Shown here piece after piece: positions 54,907-63,328 of a DNA stretch of 64,000 bases. Numbering within the stretch: the first letter of the stretch is position 1; the number at the start of each line of letters is the position of its first letter. The notes under the pieces are model-generated. The model ran no database searches and had not been told where the DNA came from. It worked only from the letters and a program-made list of their open reading frames with translations. The translations under genes were made by a program, and so were the position numbers. Source of the DNA: Sphingomonas crocodyli (GTDB lineage: Bacteria; Pseudomonadota; Alphaproteobacteria; Sphingomonadales; Sphingomonadaceae); the NCBI RefSeq assembly GCF_004005865.1, contig NZ_SACN01000001.1, positions 1,736,001 to 1,800,000 of the forward strand, in the 5' to 3' direction.

Positions 54907-55160
54907 TGGCTGCGCATGATCGAATGCCACTCGATCTCCGCAAAGCGACCCGCTGCGTCACCAGCGCCTGTTGCAGACAAGATCGTATTTATTTGGGGGA
55001 AATGGATCGATGCGAACCACGCACAGGATGAATCATGGCCCGATCGCCGGGATCGGGGCGGCATGTCTTTGCAATGTCGAAAGCCACAAAGGCCGCGAAA
55101 GCCATGACCATTGTGGCTTTTGCGGCTTTCGCTACCGAAATTACCGGCTTTTGGGCGTGG
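54907..55160 (+). other. gene-free stretch with nested hairpins, possible small transcript
   Basis: Between the SOS-type promoter and the end of the convergent histidine-kinase gene no convincing protein gene is seen: three short frames (starting 54903, 54916, 54971) have poor composition. Two 12-bp stems occur: 55078-55089 with 55111-55122, and 55092-55103 with 55115-55126. They share their right arm and cannot form together. A roughly 200-nt regulated RNA or short peptide is possible but unproved. Confidence 0.35.
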
Positions 55161-56879
55161 TCAGGCGGCGACCTGATCGCGCGCAGCCGCGATGCTCGCG
55201 ACCAAATGGATCTGGCGGAACGGCTTGGACAGGCGGACGATGTCGGGCGCGATCAGGTCGATCCCCTGATAGCCCGAAATGATCAGGATCGCGGTGTCGG
55301 GATGCTCGACGCGCAGCCGCAGCGCGAACTCGGCGCCCGTCATCCCCGGCATGATATGGTCGGTGACGACCAGAGTGGGTGCAAAGCCTTCATCGATCAG
55401 GTCGAGCGCCTGGCGCGCATTTTCGGCCTGCACCACCTTGTAGCCCAGATCCTCGAGCATTTCGGCGGTGGCCGATCGCACGATCGCTTCGTCGTCGACC
55501 ACCAGAACCCGGCCGGGGCTCTTTTCGGCCTCGACCTCGGGCTCCGCCACCGGCGTTTCGGGCACGACCTTCGCGACGGGCAGCCACATTGCGACTTCGG
55601 TGCCCTTGCCCGGCAGGCTGTGCAGTTCCAGCCCGCCGCCCAGCTGGCCCATCAGGCCGTGAACCATCGACAGGCCCAGGCCGGTGCCCTGGCCGCTCGT
55701 CTTGGTCGAAAAGAAGGGTTCGATCGCATTCTTCAGCGTATGCGCATCCATGCCGGTGCCGGTGTCGCTCACCGCCAGCCGCACGAAATCGCCCGCGGGC
55801 AGATTGGCGGGGCGCGTCTCGCCAAGGCCGGGCAGGCGCACCGAAAGGGTCAGCGCGCCGCCATCGGCCATCGCGTCGCGCGCGTTCACCGCCAGGTTCA
55901 GGATCGCCATTTCCAGCTGATGTTCATCGATCCGCACCGGCGGCAGGCCGCTCGCGCAGTCGATCCGCAGTTCGATCCGCTGGCCGACCGTGCTCGCCAG
56001 CAGGCTCGACATATTCTCGGTCAGCTGATCGAGCCCGACCGCTTTGGTGCTGAGCGGCTGGCGGCGCGCGAAGGCCAGCAGGCGCTGGATCAGCGTCTTG
56101 GCGCGTTCGGCCGCGTCCATCGCGACTGTGGCGCTACGCTGCAGCCGTTCGTCGCCGGTGGAGCGCATCAGGATCAGGTCCAGGCTCGCCATGATCGGCG
56201 AAAGGAGGTTGTTGAAATCGTGCGCGACGTTGCCGGTCAGCTGCCCGATCACCTCCATCTTCTGGGTCTGGCGCAGGATTTCCTGGGCCTTTTCCAGTTC
56301 GGCGGTGCGTTCGGCGACGCGCTCGCCCAGATTGGCGTTGAGCGCTTCGAGCGACCCGATCAGGCGCATATTCTCGATCGCGGTCGACGCCGAACGCGCC
56401 AGCGCCTCAAGCAGCGCGATCTCGTTATCGCTCGGATCGCCGGTTTCGGACCAATAAGCGCCCATCGCGGCGACGGGATCGGGGCGGCCGATCGGCACCA
56501 TCGCCATGCTGCGCACGAAAGTAGGGCGATAGGCTTCGAAGGGGACGCGCGGGTCGCGTTCGACATCGGGGATGATTGCGGTTTCGTTATGGATCATCGC
56601 CCAGCCCGAAACGCAGGTCTCGGCGGGGAATTTCTGCCCGGCCCACAGCGGCGCCTTCGCGTCTTCGGCGACATAGTGGCATTTGTCGTCGTCGCGCAGG
56701 ACGACGGCGATGCCGTCCGCACCCACGATGCGACGCGCATTGCGGCGCAGGATTGCGACGACGGCGTCCATCGTGCGCGCGCTGCTCAGCTGTTCGACAG
56801 CGTCGCCAAAATGAGTCCAGCGTTCGGCGACCGAAAGCCCGGTCGCTTCGTCCGCCCCAGCTCTCAACACGGTAGGCAT
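55161..56879 (-). CDS. GAF-domain hybrid histidine kinase
   Basis: The 572-residue soluble protein has an N-terminal GAF domain (residues ~20-170, CVSGWAMIHNETAIIPD), a short coiled coil, HisKA with phospho-acceptor His in GQLTGNVAHDFNNLLSPI (about residue 220), HATPase (LNLAVNARDAM, VSDTGTGMD, GQGTGLGLSMVHG) and a C-terminal receiver (VLVVDDEA, VVTDHIMPGMTG with acceptor Asp, LSKPF). Output partner is not adjacent. ATG 56879 is preceded by GGGGGTGAG; GTG 56882 is one codon earlier. Confidence 0.93.
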   Translation of the reverse strand: MPTVLRAGADEATGLSVAERWTHFGDAVEQLSSARTMDAVVAILRRNARRIVGADGIAVVLRDDDKCHYVAEDAKAPLWAGQKFPAETCVSGWAMIHNETAIIPDVERDPRVPFEAYRPTFVRSMAMVPIGRPDPVAAMGAYWSETGDPSDNEIALLEALARSASTAIENMRLIGSLEALNANLGERVAERTAELEKAQEILRQTQKMEVIGQLTGNVAHDFNNLLSPIMASLDLILMRSTGDERLQRSATVAMDAAERAKTLIQRLLAFARRQPLSTKAVGLDQLTENMSSLLASTVGQRIELRIDCASGLPPVRIDEHQLEMAILNLAVNARDAMADGGALTLSVRLPGLGETRPANLPAGDFVRLAVSDTGTGMDAHTLKNAIEPFFSTKTSGQGTGLGLSMVHGLMGQLGGGLELHSLPGKGTEVAMWLPVAKVVPETPVAEPEVEAEKSPGRVLVVDDEAIVRSATAEMLEDLGYKVVQAENARQALDLIDEGFAPTLVVTDHIMPGMTGAEFALRLRVEHPDTAILIISGYQGIDLIAPDIVRLSKPFRQIHLVASIAAARDQVAA

Positions 56880-56985
56880 CACTCACCCCCACAACGCAAC
56901 GGAAACCGAATCACATCGATAATCCGCAGGGGTGCTTATAGCGAAACGAAACGTCCAGTTCGATTCCATCCTATTATACCGAAGG

Positions 56986-58176
56986 CTAAGGAACCGTCAG
57001 CAATACTGGGATGGGTTTCACCTCTTCTTGGGTGGTTGGCGACGTCAGCTTGGCGATCGCATCGAGCAATTGGCGCGCGGCGATCTGCGGGGCGTCGGCG
57101 CCGCTCGATCCCATCGCGTCGGCCGCGCCGCGCTGCTGGGTCGCCAGAAATACGGGGTGCAGTGCTTGCGATCGGCCGAGTTCGGCCATTGCCGCGTCGG
57201 GATCGCAGGCGACCGCGCCATAGCGCCACATCGCGTAATCGGGGTTGCCGCGCCACGCGGTGCGCGCGGGATCGAGGAAGACGCAGGGGCGGGGCTTGGC
57301 AAGGAACTCGTAGATCTGGCTGCTCACGTCGCCCAGATAGATGTCGGCGGCGCGCGTATAGCTCATGTCGCAACTGCGCGCCGAACCGAGGTCGACCAGC
57401 ACGCGGCCGGGCACCGCGAGCGCCTCGATTTCCGCAATGCTGGCGCGGTCGATCCGCTTGCGCAGGCGGACATGGGGGGCGAGGATCAGGTTGAAGCGGC
57501 CGTCGGCGATGATCCGATCGACGACCGCGCGGCCCATCCGGTCCCACGATCCCAGCGCCGCCGAGAAATGCGGGTTGTAGAGGATGGTCGGGCGCGCCGG
57601 ATCGAGGCCGAGGTCAATCGGCGGCGCGATGCGTTCGACGGCGGCCAGCTTGATATAGCCCGATATGCTGCAGCGATCGGGGCGGACCAGCCCTTCGGCG
57701 ATCATCCGTCGGCGGTCCTTGGGGCCGGCGACGATGATATGATCGAACAGCCGCAGCCGATCCTCGAACCCCACCGCGCGATCGCCCGCGCCGTGGGGGA
57801 TGTGGATCATCGGCGGGGTGCGGCCGGGCAGGTGGCGCAGGCGCGTGCTGGTCCGCTCCGCCGTGACGATCGCGTCGTGGTTGCGCAGTTCGGCGCTCCA
57901 GCGCAGCAGGCGCAGCGTCTTGCCGGGACGGATGAGCCAACGCGGCAGCGCCATGACGCGGATCGGAATGTGCGGGGCATCGAGCCGGACGAACAGATTG
58001 CGGATCGCGCGGGCATCGGCTTCGTCGGCGACATAAGCGGTCACGTCGCCCGCCCGCGCGGCGATCTCCGCCGCGACGGGGGCAAGGTGCAGCGCCTGAT
58101 GCTCTCCGCCGATGAAGATGAAGGCGAGGCTTGGTCCGATCTGGGGCCCGATCTTGTGCTGCAATCGTCCGTGCAT
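56986..58176 (-). CDS. CDP-glycerol glycerophosphotransferase-like / GT-B protein
   Basis: The 396-residue protein has a GT-B-like fold with IHIPHGAGDRAVGFED, TILYNPHFSAALGSWDRMG, NLILAPHVRLRK and AADIYLGDVSSQIYEFLAKPRPCVFLD (in pieces). These resemble TagB/TagF-type polymerases and related sugar-phosphate transferases. It may add a surface polymer unit; substrate unknown, no pathway neighbours. Confidence 0.75.
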   Translation of the reverse strand: MHGRLQHKIGPQIGPSLAFIFIGGEHQALHLAPVAAEIAARAGDVTAYVADEADARAIRNLFVRLDAPHIPIRVMALPRWLIRPGKTLRLLRWSAELRNHDAIVTAERTSTRLRHLPGRTPPMIHIPHGAGDRAVGFEDRLRLFDHIIVAGPKDRRRMIAEGLVRPDRCSISGYIKLAAVERIAPPIDLGLDPARPTILYNPHFSAALGSWDRMGRAVVDRIIADGRFNLILAPHVRLRKRIDRASIAEIEALAVPGRVLVDLGSARSCDMSYTRAADIYLGDVSSQIYEFLAKPRPCVFLDPARTAWRGNPDYAMWRYGAVACDPDAAMAELGRSQALHPVFLATQQRGAADAMGSSGADAPQIAARQLLDAIAKLTSPTTQEEVKPIPVLLTVP

Positions 58177-58298
58177 GGGTGATCCTCGCCGCCTGGTTTC
58201 CAGACGCCGCGGTCACCCCCATCCGCGACCCTGTCAGGATGGGTGACGAAGTTGCCGGCGAAATGACATGCTTATGTCACGATGTTGCGACGTGACGG

Positions 58299-58790
58299 TC
58301 AGCGATCCGGATAGACGATCGCCTCGATCTCCCATTCCTTCTCGCCCGCCGGCAGGCGCACGCGGCGCAGATCGCCGATCGCGGCACCCTTGAGCGCGTG
58401 GGCAAGGGGGGATCGCCAGCTGATCCGGCCCGCGCTCGCATCGGCCTCGTCCTCGCCGACCAGGGTGACGGTGCGGCGCTCGTCCTCCTCGTCGACGATC
58501 GTCACGGTCGCGCCGAAATAGACGCGGTTGCGATCGGCCTGCTGTGCCGGATCGACCACCTTGGCCGATTTCATCCGGCGCGACAGATGCCCCAGTTCAC
58601 GATCGATCTCGCGCAGCTTCTTGCGGCCGTAAATGTAGTCGCCATTTTCGGACCGATCGCCATTGCCCGCGGCCCAGCTGATCACCTCGACCAAAGCGGG
58701 GCGTTCCTTGCCGAACAGTTCGTCATAGCGCGCCCGCATCGCGGCATAGCCGGCGGGGGTGATGTAATTGGCGGGCTTGCCGTCGCTCAT
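58299..58790 (-). CDS. greB: transcript cleavage factor GreB
   Basis: GreB rescues backtracked RNA polymerase. The 163-residue protein has the coiled-coil tip with acidic residues WAAGNGDRSENGDYIYGRKKLREID (in pieces), matching GreB (WAA.LGDRSEN.DY.Y) rather than GreA, and the C-terminal FKBP-like domain (SPLAHALKGAAIGDLRRVRLPAGEKEWEI). It overlaps the methyltransferase stop by 4 bp. Confidence 0.92.
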   Translation of the reverse strand: MSDGKPANYITPAGYAAMRARYDELFGKERPALVEVISWAAGNGDRSENGDYIYGRKKLREIDRELGHLSRRMKSAKVVDPAQQADRNRVYFGATVTIVDEEDERRTVTLVGEDEADASAGRISWRSPLAHALKGAAIGDLRRVRLPAGEKEWEIEAIVYPDR

Positions 58791-59590
58791 TTCGCTCTGC
58801 GCTGGTTCAGCACCTCATAGGCGATGACGGCGGTGGCGACCGCGACGTTCAGGCTGTCGGCTTTGCCCAGCATCGGCATTTTCACCAGCAGATCGCACTC
58901 CGCCTCATAATCGGCCGGCAGCCCCTGCGCCTCGTTGCCGACGAGCAGGAAGGTCGGCGCTTCATAGCGCGGCGCCTGATAATCGTGCGTCGCCTTCAGG
59001 CTGGTTCCGACAAGCTGGCCGGGGCCGGAGCGGAGCCATTCGAGGAATTCGGGCCAGCGCGCCTGCGCGATCTTCTGCGTGAACAAGGCGCCCATCGTCG
59101 CGCGCACGGATTCGACCGAGAAGGGATCGACGCAATCGTCGACCAGGATCAGCCCGCCCGCGCCGACCGCATCGCCGGTGCGCAGGATCGTGCCGAGATT
59201 GCCCGGATCGCGCAGCGACTGCGCAACGATCCAGATGTCGGCGGTCGATCGGTCGATCCGCGACAGGCTGGTGTCGAGTTCGCGATAGACCCCGATCACG
59301 GCCTGCGGATTATCCTTGCCCGACAGCTTGGACAGGATGTCGCGCTCGGTCTCGATCGCTTCGCCACCCTTCGCCTCGACATCGGCGATCAGCCGCTGGG
59401 CAAGCGGATGGTTCGCGCCGTCGCGTGCGAAGAAGATGTAATCGGGCAGCACGCCTTCGTCGGCGGCTTCGGTGAGGATGCGCAGCCCTTCGGCCAGGAA
59501 CAGCCCTTCGTCACGCCGATGCCGCTTTTCACGCAGCGATCGGACGCGCTTGATCAGCGGATTGGAAAAGGCGGTGATCTGGCGGGGCAG
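58787..59590 (-). CDS. TrmH/SpoU family RNA 2'-O-methyltransferase
   Basis: The enzyme has the SpoU substrate-binding N-domain (FSNPLIKRVRSLREKRHRRD, EGLFLAEGLRILTEA) and the knotted SPOUT domain (SLRDPGNLGTILRTGDAVGAGGLIL in pieces, LLVGNEAQGLP, MPMLGKADSLNVAVATAVIAYE). The N-domain frame runs from an upstream TAG to GTG 59452 with no ATG, GTG or TTG; starting at 59452 would cut off the conserved N-domain. CTG 59590, eight bases after AAAGGA, gives MPRQITAFSNP and 267 residues, the family's usual length. A palindromic element lies 33 bp further upstream. rRNA or tRNA target unknown. Confidence 0.85.
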   Translation of the reverse strand: MPRQITAFSNPLIKRVRSLREKRHRRDEGLFLAEGLRILTEAADEGVLPDYIFFARDGANHPLAQRLIADVEAKGGEAIETERDILSKLSGKDNPQAVIGVYRELDTSLSRIDRSTADIWIVAQSLRDPGNLGTILRTGDAVGAGGLILVDDCVDPFSVESVRATMGALFTQKIAQARWPEFLEWLRSGPGQLVGTSLKATHDYQAPRYEAPTFLLVGNEAQGLPADYEAECDLLVKMPMLGKADSLNVAVATAVIAYEVLNQRRAK

Positions 59591-59622
59591 GGGCTTGGTC
59601 CTTTGTTGCGCCTAAACCCTAC

Positions 59623-59699
59623 CCGTTCGTGTCGAGCGAAGTCGAGACACGTTGGCTGGGCGCGCGGGGCCGTGTCTCGACTTCGCTCGACACGAACGG
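59623..59699. repeat. perfect 29-bp inverted repeat element
   Basis: Left arm 59623-59651 (starts CCGTTCGTGTCGAGCGAAGT) and right arm 59671-59699 are perfect complements with a 19-bp loop. It separates ptsH from the methyltransferase gene and could end or process the upstream PTS transcript. Confidence 0.9.
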
Positions 59700-59727
59700 T
59701 GATGGGGAGACCGATAAAGCCGGTCGA

Positions 59728-60003
59728 TCAATCCTCGCCGAACTTGCCCTCGACCAGTTCGACGAGCACGGCGAGCGCCTTTTCGGCGCCGTCACCCTTG
59801 GTGGAGATGATCACGCTGTCGCCCTTGGCGGCGCCCAGCATCATCAGTCCCATGATCGAGGTGCCCGCGACCTTCGATCCATCCTTTTCGACTTCGACTT
59901 CGGCGCTTTGCGCGCTGGCGAGCGTCACGAACTTCGCGCTCGCCCGGGCATGGAGCCCCCGAATATTGGTAATCTGGACTTCTTTCTGAAGGACCAGGCT
60001 CAT
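59728..60003 (-). CDS. ptsH: phosphocarrier protein HPr
   Basis: HPr passes phosphate in the regulatory (nitrogen-type) PTS. The 91-residue protein has the phospho-acceptor His18 (RGLHARAS) and the HprK-target Ser49 in GTSIMGLMML. It overlaps the EIIA gene by 4 bp. Confidence 0.95.
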   Translation of the reverse strand: MSLVLQKEVQITNIRGLHARASAKFVTLASAQSAEVEVEKDGSKVAGTSIMGLMMLGAAKGDSVIISTKGDGAEKALAVLVELVEGKFGED

Positions 60004-60407
60004 GCGGCAGCTTCTCCCAAAACTTCCGAAGCGACCGATATATATTTGCGTCCCGCATCGCGGGCGGCGGCCACGGCAGCCTTGATCTTCATCATCTTGC
60101 GCGCGCCTTCAAGCCTGATGAGCATCGGCAGGTTGATCCCTGCGATCACTTCGACCCGGCCGGGCTCCATCAGCGAGATGGCGAGGTTGGAGGGCGTGCC
60201 GCCGAACAGGTCGGTCAACAGGATCACGCCGTCGCCGGCGTCGACGGCCTTCACCGCGCGCGCGATATCGGCGCGACGGCTTTCCATGTCGTCGTCCGGA
60301 CCGATGCAGATCGCTTCGATCGCGGTCTGCGGGCCCACCACATGCTCCATCGCCGTCACGAACTCAGCCGCCAGCCGGCCATGCGTCACGAGCACCAATC
60401 CGATCAT
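60000..60407 (-). CDS. PTS EIIA component, mannose family
   Basis: The 135-residue protein (MIGLVLVTHGRLAAEFVTAM with phospho-acceptor His9; VILLTDLFGGTPSNLA) is an EIIA-Man-type domain. Without sugar permease genes it is likely regulatory, as in other alphaproteobacteria. Confidence 0.93.
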   Translation of the reverse strand: MIGLVLVTHGRLAAEFVTAMEHVVGPQTAIEAICIGPDDDMESRRADIARAVKAVDAGDGVILLTDLFGGTPSNLAISLMEPGRVEVIAGINLPMLIRLEGARKMMKIKAAVAAARDAGRKYISVASEVLGEAAA

Positions 60408-60408
60408 C

Positions 60409-61347
60409 TCATCCGTCCGACCGTTTCAACATTACCCCGGCTCGGCCATCCCCCTGGGCGTCCGGTTTCTTCAGAACCAGATCGCGATGGCGCAACGTGG
60501 GCGAAAAACCCGCGTCGCGCAACCGGGCAGCGACAGTCTCTGCCATATGGACAGAGCGATGCTTCCCGCCGGTGCAGCCTATTGCAATGGTGACATAGCT
60601 TTTTCCTTCCGCTTCGTAGCGCGGAAGCAACAGTAATAGCAGGTCTTCGATCCGCTGGCGGCTCTCCGGCCAGATCGGATCGGCGGCGATATAGGCGCCG
60701 ACCGGGGCATCGAGTCCCGTCATGGGACGCAGATCGGGGTCCCAGTGCGGATTGCGCAGAAAGCGCATGTCGAAAACCAGGTCCGCGTCGCGCGGCACCC
60801 CGCGCGAAAAGGCGAAGCTCATCACGGTCAACTGCGAAGGCTGTCCGGCATCGCCGAACGCCTGACGCAGCAGCGCCTGCAGATCGTTGGTCGTGCGGCC
60901 GGTGGTCTCGATCAGATGATCGGCGGCTTCGCGCAGCGGGGCCATCAGTTCGCGTTCGTAGGTGATGCCGTCCTCGATCGGGCGATCGAGCGCCAGCGGG
61001 TGCCGGCTGCGCGTCTCCGAATAGCGGCGGGCGATTTCGGCGCCAGAGGCATCGAGGAACAGGATTTGCGCGTCGCGACCTTCCTCGTCGCGCAACTGGC
61101 GCACGCCGCGCACGATGCGGGCGACGTCGAACTCGCGCGTGCGGCTATCGATGCCGATCGCGACCGGGCGGCTCAGCCCCTGCGCGCCCTCGGCCGGGGC
61201 CGCGCCCAGCAGCGAATCGACCAGCGAGAGCGGAAGATTGTCGACCGTTTCCCAGCCCATATCCTCGAAGGTCTTGAGCGCGGTCTTCTTGCCCGAACCC
61301 GACATGCCGGTGACGAACAGGATGCGATCGGGGCGGGGGGCTGTCAT
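60409..61347 (-). CDS. rapZ: RapZ-type nucleotide-binding protein
   Basis: The 312-residue protein has an N-terminal P-loop domain and a C-terminal domain ending with TIAIGCTGGKHRSVHMAE, typical of RapZ/YvcJ, which acts in small-RNA decay in enterobacteria. The P-loop reads GMSGSGKKT (residues 14-22): Lys21 stands where Ser/Thr is usual. It overlaps hprK by 4 bp. Confidence 0.94.
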   Translation of the reverse strand: MTAPRPDRILFVTGMSGSGKKTALKTFEDMGWETVDNLPLSLVDSLLGAAPAEGAQGLSRPVAIGIDSRTREFDVARIVRGVRQLRDEEGRDAQILFLDASGAEIARRYSETRSRHPLALDRPIEDGITYERELMAPLREAADHLIETTGRTTNDLQALLRQAFGDAGQPSQLTVMSFAFSRGVPRDADLVFDMRFLRNPHWDPDLRPMTGLDAPVGAYIAADPIWPESRQRIEDLLLLLLPRYEAEGKSYVTIAIGCTGGKHRSVHMAETVAARLRDAGFSPTLRHRDLVLKKPDAQGDGRAGVMLKRSDG

Positions 61348-61778
61348 CGTGTCAGGTCTATACCATATCGGCGCAGCGCCGCCTCGGCCTTGATCGGCGC
61401 GCTATGTTCGAACGGCGCGAAGGGCAGAGCGGGGATCGCGATACCCTCGATCGTCATCATATGCGCCTCGACATCGGGCAGCCGCTCGGGCGTTTCGTCG
61501 AGCTGGAGGAGGAGGGCGACGGGGGTTTCGCCGGCAGGCTCGACCTCCTCGATCCCGATGCCGCGCACCTCGATCCGTCCCTCGATCCGGGGGGCGGGGC
61601 AGGCCATCAGCACGTCCCCGCGCGCTTCGAGCCTTGTGTAATCGTCCGACACGAGCCGCGCCCCGCGATCGATCAGGCGGAGCGCGAGATCGGATTTTCC
61701 GCTGCCCGACGGCCCGGAGAGCAGCAGGCCGCGCCCTTCGATCGCGACGCAGGTGGCGTGGATCAGGGTGCCGCTCAT
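61344..61778 (-). CDS. hprK: HPr kinase/phosphorylase, short alphaproteobacterial form
   Basis: The 144-residue protein holds only the catalytic domain: Walker A GPSGSGKS (residues 22-29), DRGARLVSDD and the signature IEVRGIGIEE. The N-terminal domain of the Gram-positive enzyme is absent, as usual in alphaproteobacteria. It would phosphorylate HPr Ser49. Overlaps chvG by 4 bp. Confidence 0.94.
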   Translation of the reverse strand: MSGTLIHATCVAIEGRGLLLSGPSGSGKSDLALRLIDRGARLVSDDYTRLEARGDVLMACPAPRIEGRIEVRGIGIEEVEPAGETPVALLLQLDETPERLPDVEAHMMTIEGIAIPALPFAPFEHSAPIKAEAALRRYGIDLTR

Positions 61779-63328
61779 ATCGCTGCCACCGGCAGGCGGA
61801 TCACGAATTTTGCACCGGGGCCGAAATCGCGGTCGATCACCTCGATCGAGCCATTATGCCCCTCAACGATCGCCTTTGCGATGGCGAGGCCGAGGCCCGA
61901 ATGCCGGCCGAACGCCTCGCTTTCGGGGCGGACGCTGTGGAAACGGTTGAAGATCGCCTCGCGCGCTTCGGGCGGCACGCCCGGCCCCTCATCCTCCACG
62001 CGGACCACGACATCCTCTCCATCGAGGGTCGCGGCGACCTGAACGAGGCCGCCGGTCGGGGAGAAGGAGATCGCATTGTCGACGAGGTTTTCGACCACGC
62101 GCGTCAGCCGCGATCCATCGCCGAACACCACCGCGCTGCCGCGATGCGGGCGGGCGAAGGCGACGCGGACGTCCTCGTTCAACCCGCGCTGCTCGCGCGC
62201 CTGCAACAACCCCTCGATCATCACGCCGAGGTCGATCGTCTCGAACCGCGCGCGCGCCAGTTCGGCATCGACGCGCGATGCTTCGGAAATGTCGGTGATC
62301 AGGCGATCGAGCCGGCCGACATCGTCGCGGATCACATCGACCAGCTGCTCCTTGAGCGCGGGATCCTTGACCAGAGCGAGGCTGTCGACCGCGGAACGCA
62401 GCGAGGCGAGCGGGTTCTTGAGTTCGTGGGTCACGTCCGCGGCGAAGGCTTCGGTCGCGTCGATGCGCTGGCGGATCGCAAGGCTCATGTCGCTGAGCGC
62501 GCGGGCGAGTGTGCCGATCTCGTCACGGCGCGAGGGGAGGCGGGGCACCTGCACCTCACGCGCGCGGCCGAGCCGCACCCGATGCGCGGCGAGCGCGAGG
62601 CGCCGCAGCGGGCGGACGATCGTGCGCGCCAGGAACAGCGACAGGAACACCGACATGCCGACCACGATCAGCAGGACGATGCCCAACCGCAGCCGCTCCG
62701 CACGGACGATGCGGACGATGTCGCGCTGATTCTCGGTGGACAGCAGGATATGGTTCGATCGCGGCAGCCGCAGCGCGCCCACCACCACCGGGGTCCGATC
62801 CGCCGCGCGGCGCACGTCGGTGAAGACCTGGCCGGAGCGCATCGATGCACGCACTTCGGGCCAGCTTGTCAGCCTGTCATGAACGGGCTCCTCGAAGAAA
62901 CCCGGCCGATCGGCGCCGACGATCCGATCGATGAAGCGATCGAGGAAACGCGCGACGCGCTTTTCCCAATCCTCCTGCGATGGATCGCGCAACTGATAGG
63001 TGGGGGGCGATATCGTCCAGCTGTCGAACATGGGCGGCGCATTCGGCTTCGCCAGATCGTAGAGGCGCAGCCGCATGTCGGTCTGTTCGCCGAACTCGGC
63101 CAGCAGCTTCGCCTTGCTGTCGTCGGGCACCGCAGAGGCGCCGGCTGCGATCAGCGAAATCTGGGTCTGCGTTTCTGCGATGCGCGCATCGACCAGCTGG
63201 GCGCGGAAGCTGTCCAGATAGAAGAAGCCGCCCGCGAGCAAGGCGAGCGCGAAAATGTTCACGGCCAGGATGCGCGTGGTCAGCGACGTGCGCGCCGACC
63301 CCTGCAGCACGTCGTCCTTACTCTTCAC
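61775..63328 (-). CDS. chvG: two-component sensor histidine kinase ChvG
   Basis: The 517-residue membrane kinase has two helices (about residues 19-37 and 215-234) bounding a periplasmic sensor, HAMP, HisKA with H301 ([19 protein letters not shown]), and HATPase ([38 protein letters not shown]). GTG 63328 overlaps the chvI stop by 11 bp and is preferred over the 63448 extension inside chvI. In related bacteria ChvG senses acid or envelope stress. Confidence 0.93.
   Translation of the reverse strand: MKSKDDVLQGSARTSLTTRILAVNIFALALLAGGFFYLDSFRAQLVDARIAETQTQISLIAAGASAVPDDSKAKLLAEFGEQTDMRLRLYDLAKPNAPPMFDSWTISPPTYQLRDPSQEDWEKRVARFLDRFIDRIVGADRPGFFEEPVHDRLTSWPEVRASMRSGQVFTDVRRAADRTPVVVGALRLPRSNHILLSTENQRDIVRIVRAERLRLGIVLLIVVGMSVFLSLFLARTIVRPLRRLALAAHRVRLGRAREVQVPRLPSRRDEIGTLARALSDMSLAIRQRIDATEAFAADVTHELKNPLASLRSAVDSLALVKDPALKEQLVDVIRDDVGRLDRLITDISEASRVDAELARARFETIDLGVMIEGLLQAREQRGLNEDVRVAFARPHRGSAVVFGDGSRLTRVVENLVDNAISFSPTGGLVQVAATLDGEDVVVRVEDEGPGVPPEAREAIFNRFHSVRPESEAFGRHSGLGLAIAKAIVEGHNGSIEVIDRDFGPGAKFVIRLPVAAI

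Noticed and set aside
54916-55282. Short plus-strand frames after the SOS-type box (63 and 103 residues)
   Set aside because: They overlap each other, one runs into the complement of the kinase gene, and neither has a good ribosome-binding site or familiar sequence; kept only as part of the small-transcript finding.
55035-57494. An 819-codon open frame on the plus strand
   Set aside because: It lies opposite the intact hybrid histidine kinase and is rich in Arg, Gln and His as expected for the complement of a GC-rich gene; no domain is recognisable.
61344-61778. hprK as a truncated pseudogene
   Set aside because: Loss of the N-terminal domain is normal for alphaproteobacterial HPr kinases, and all catalytic motifs are intact.
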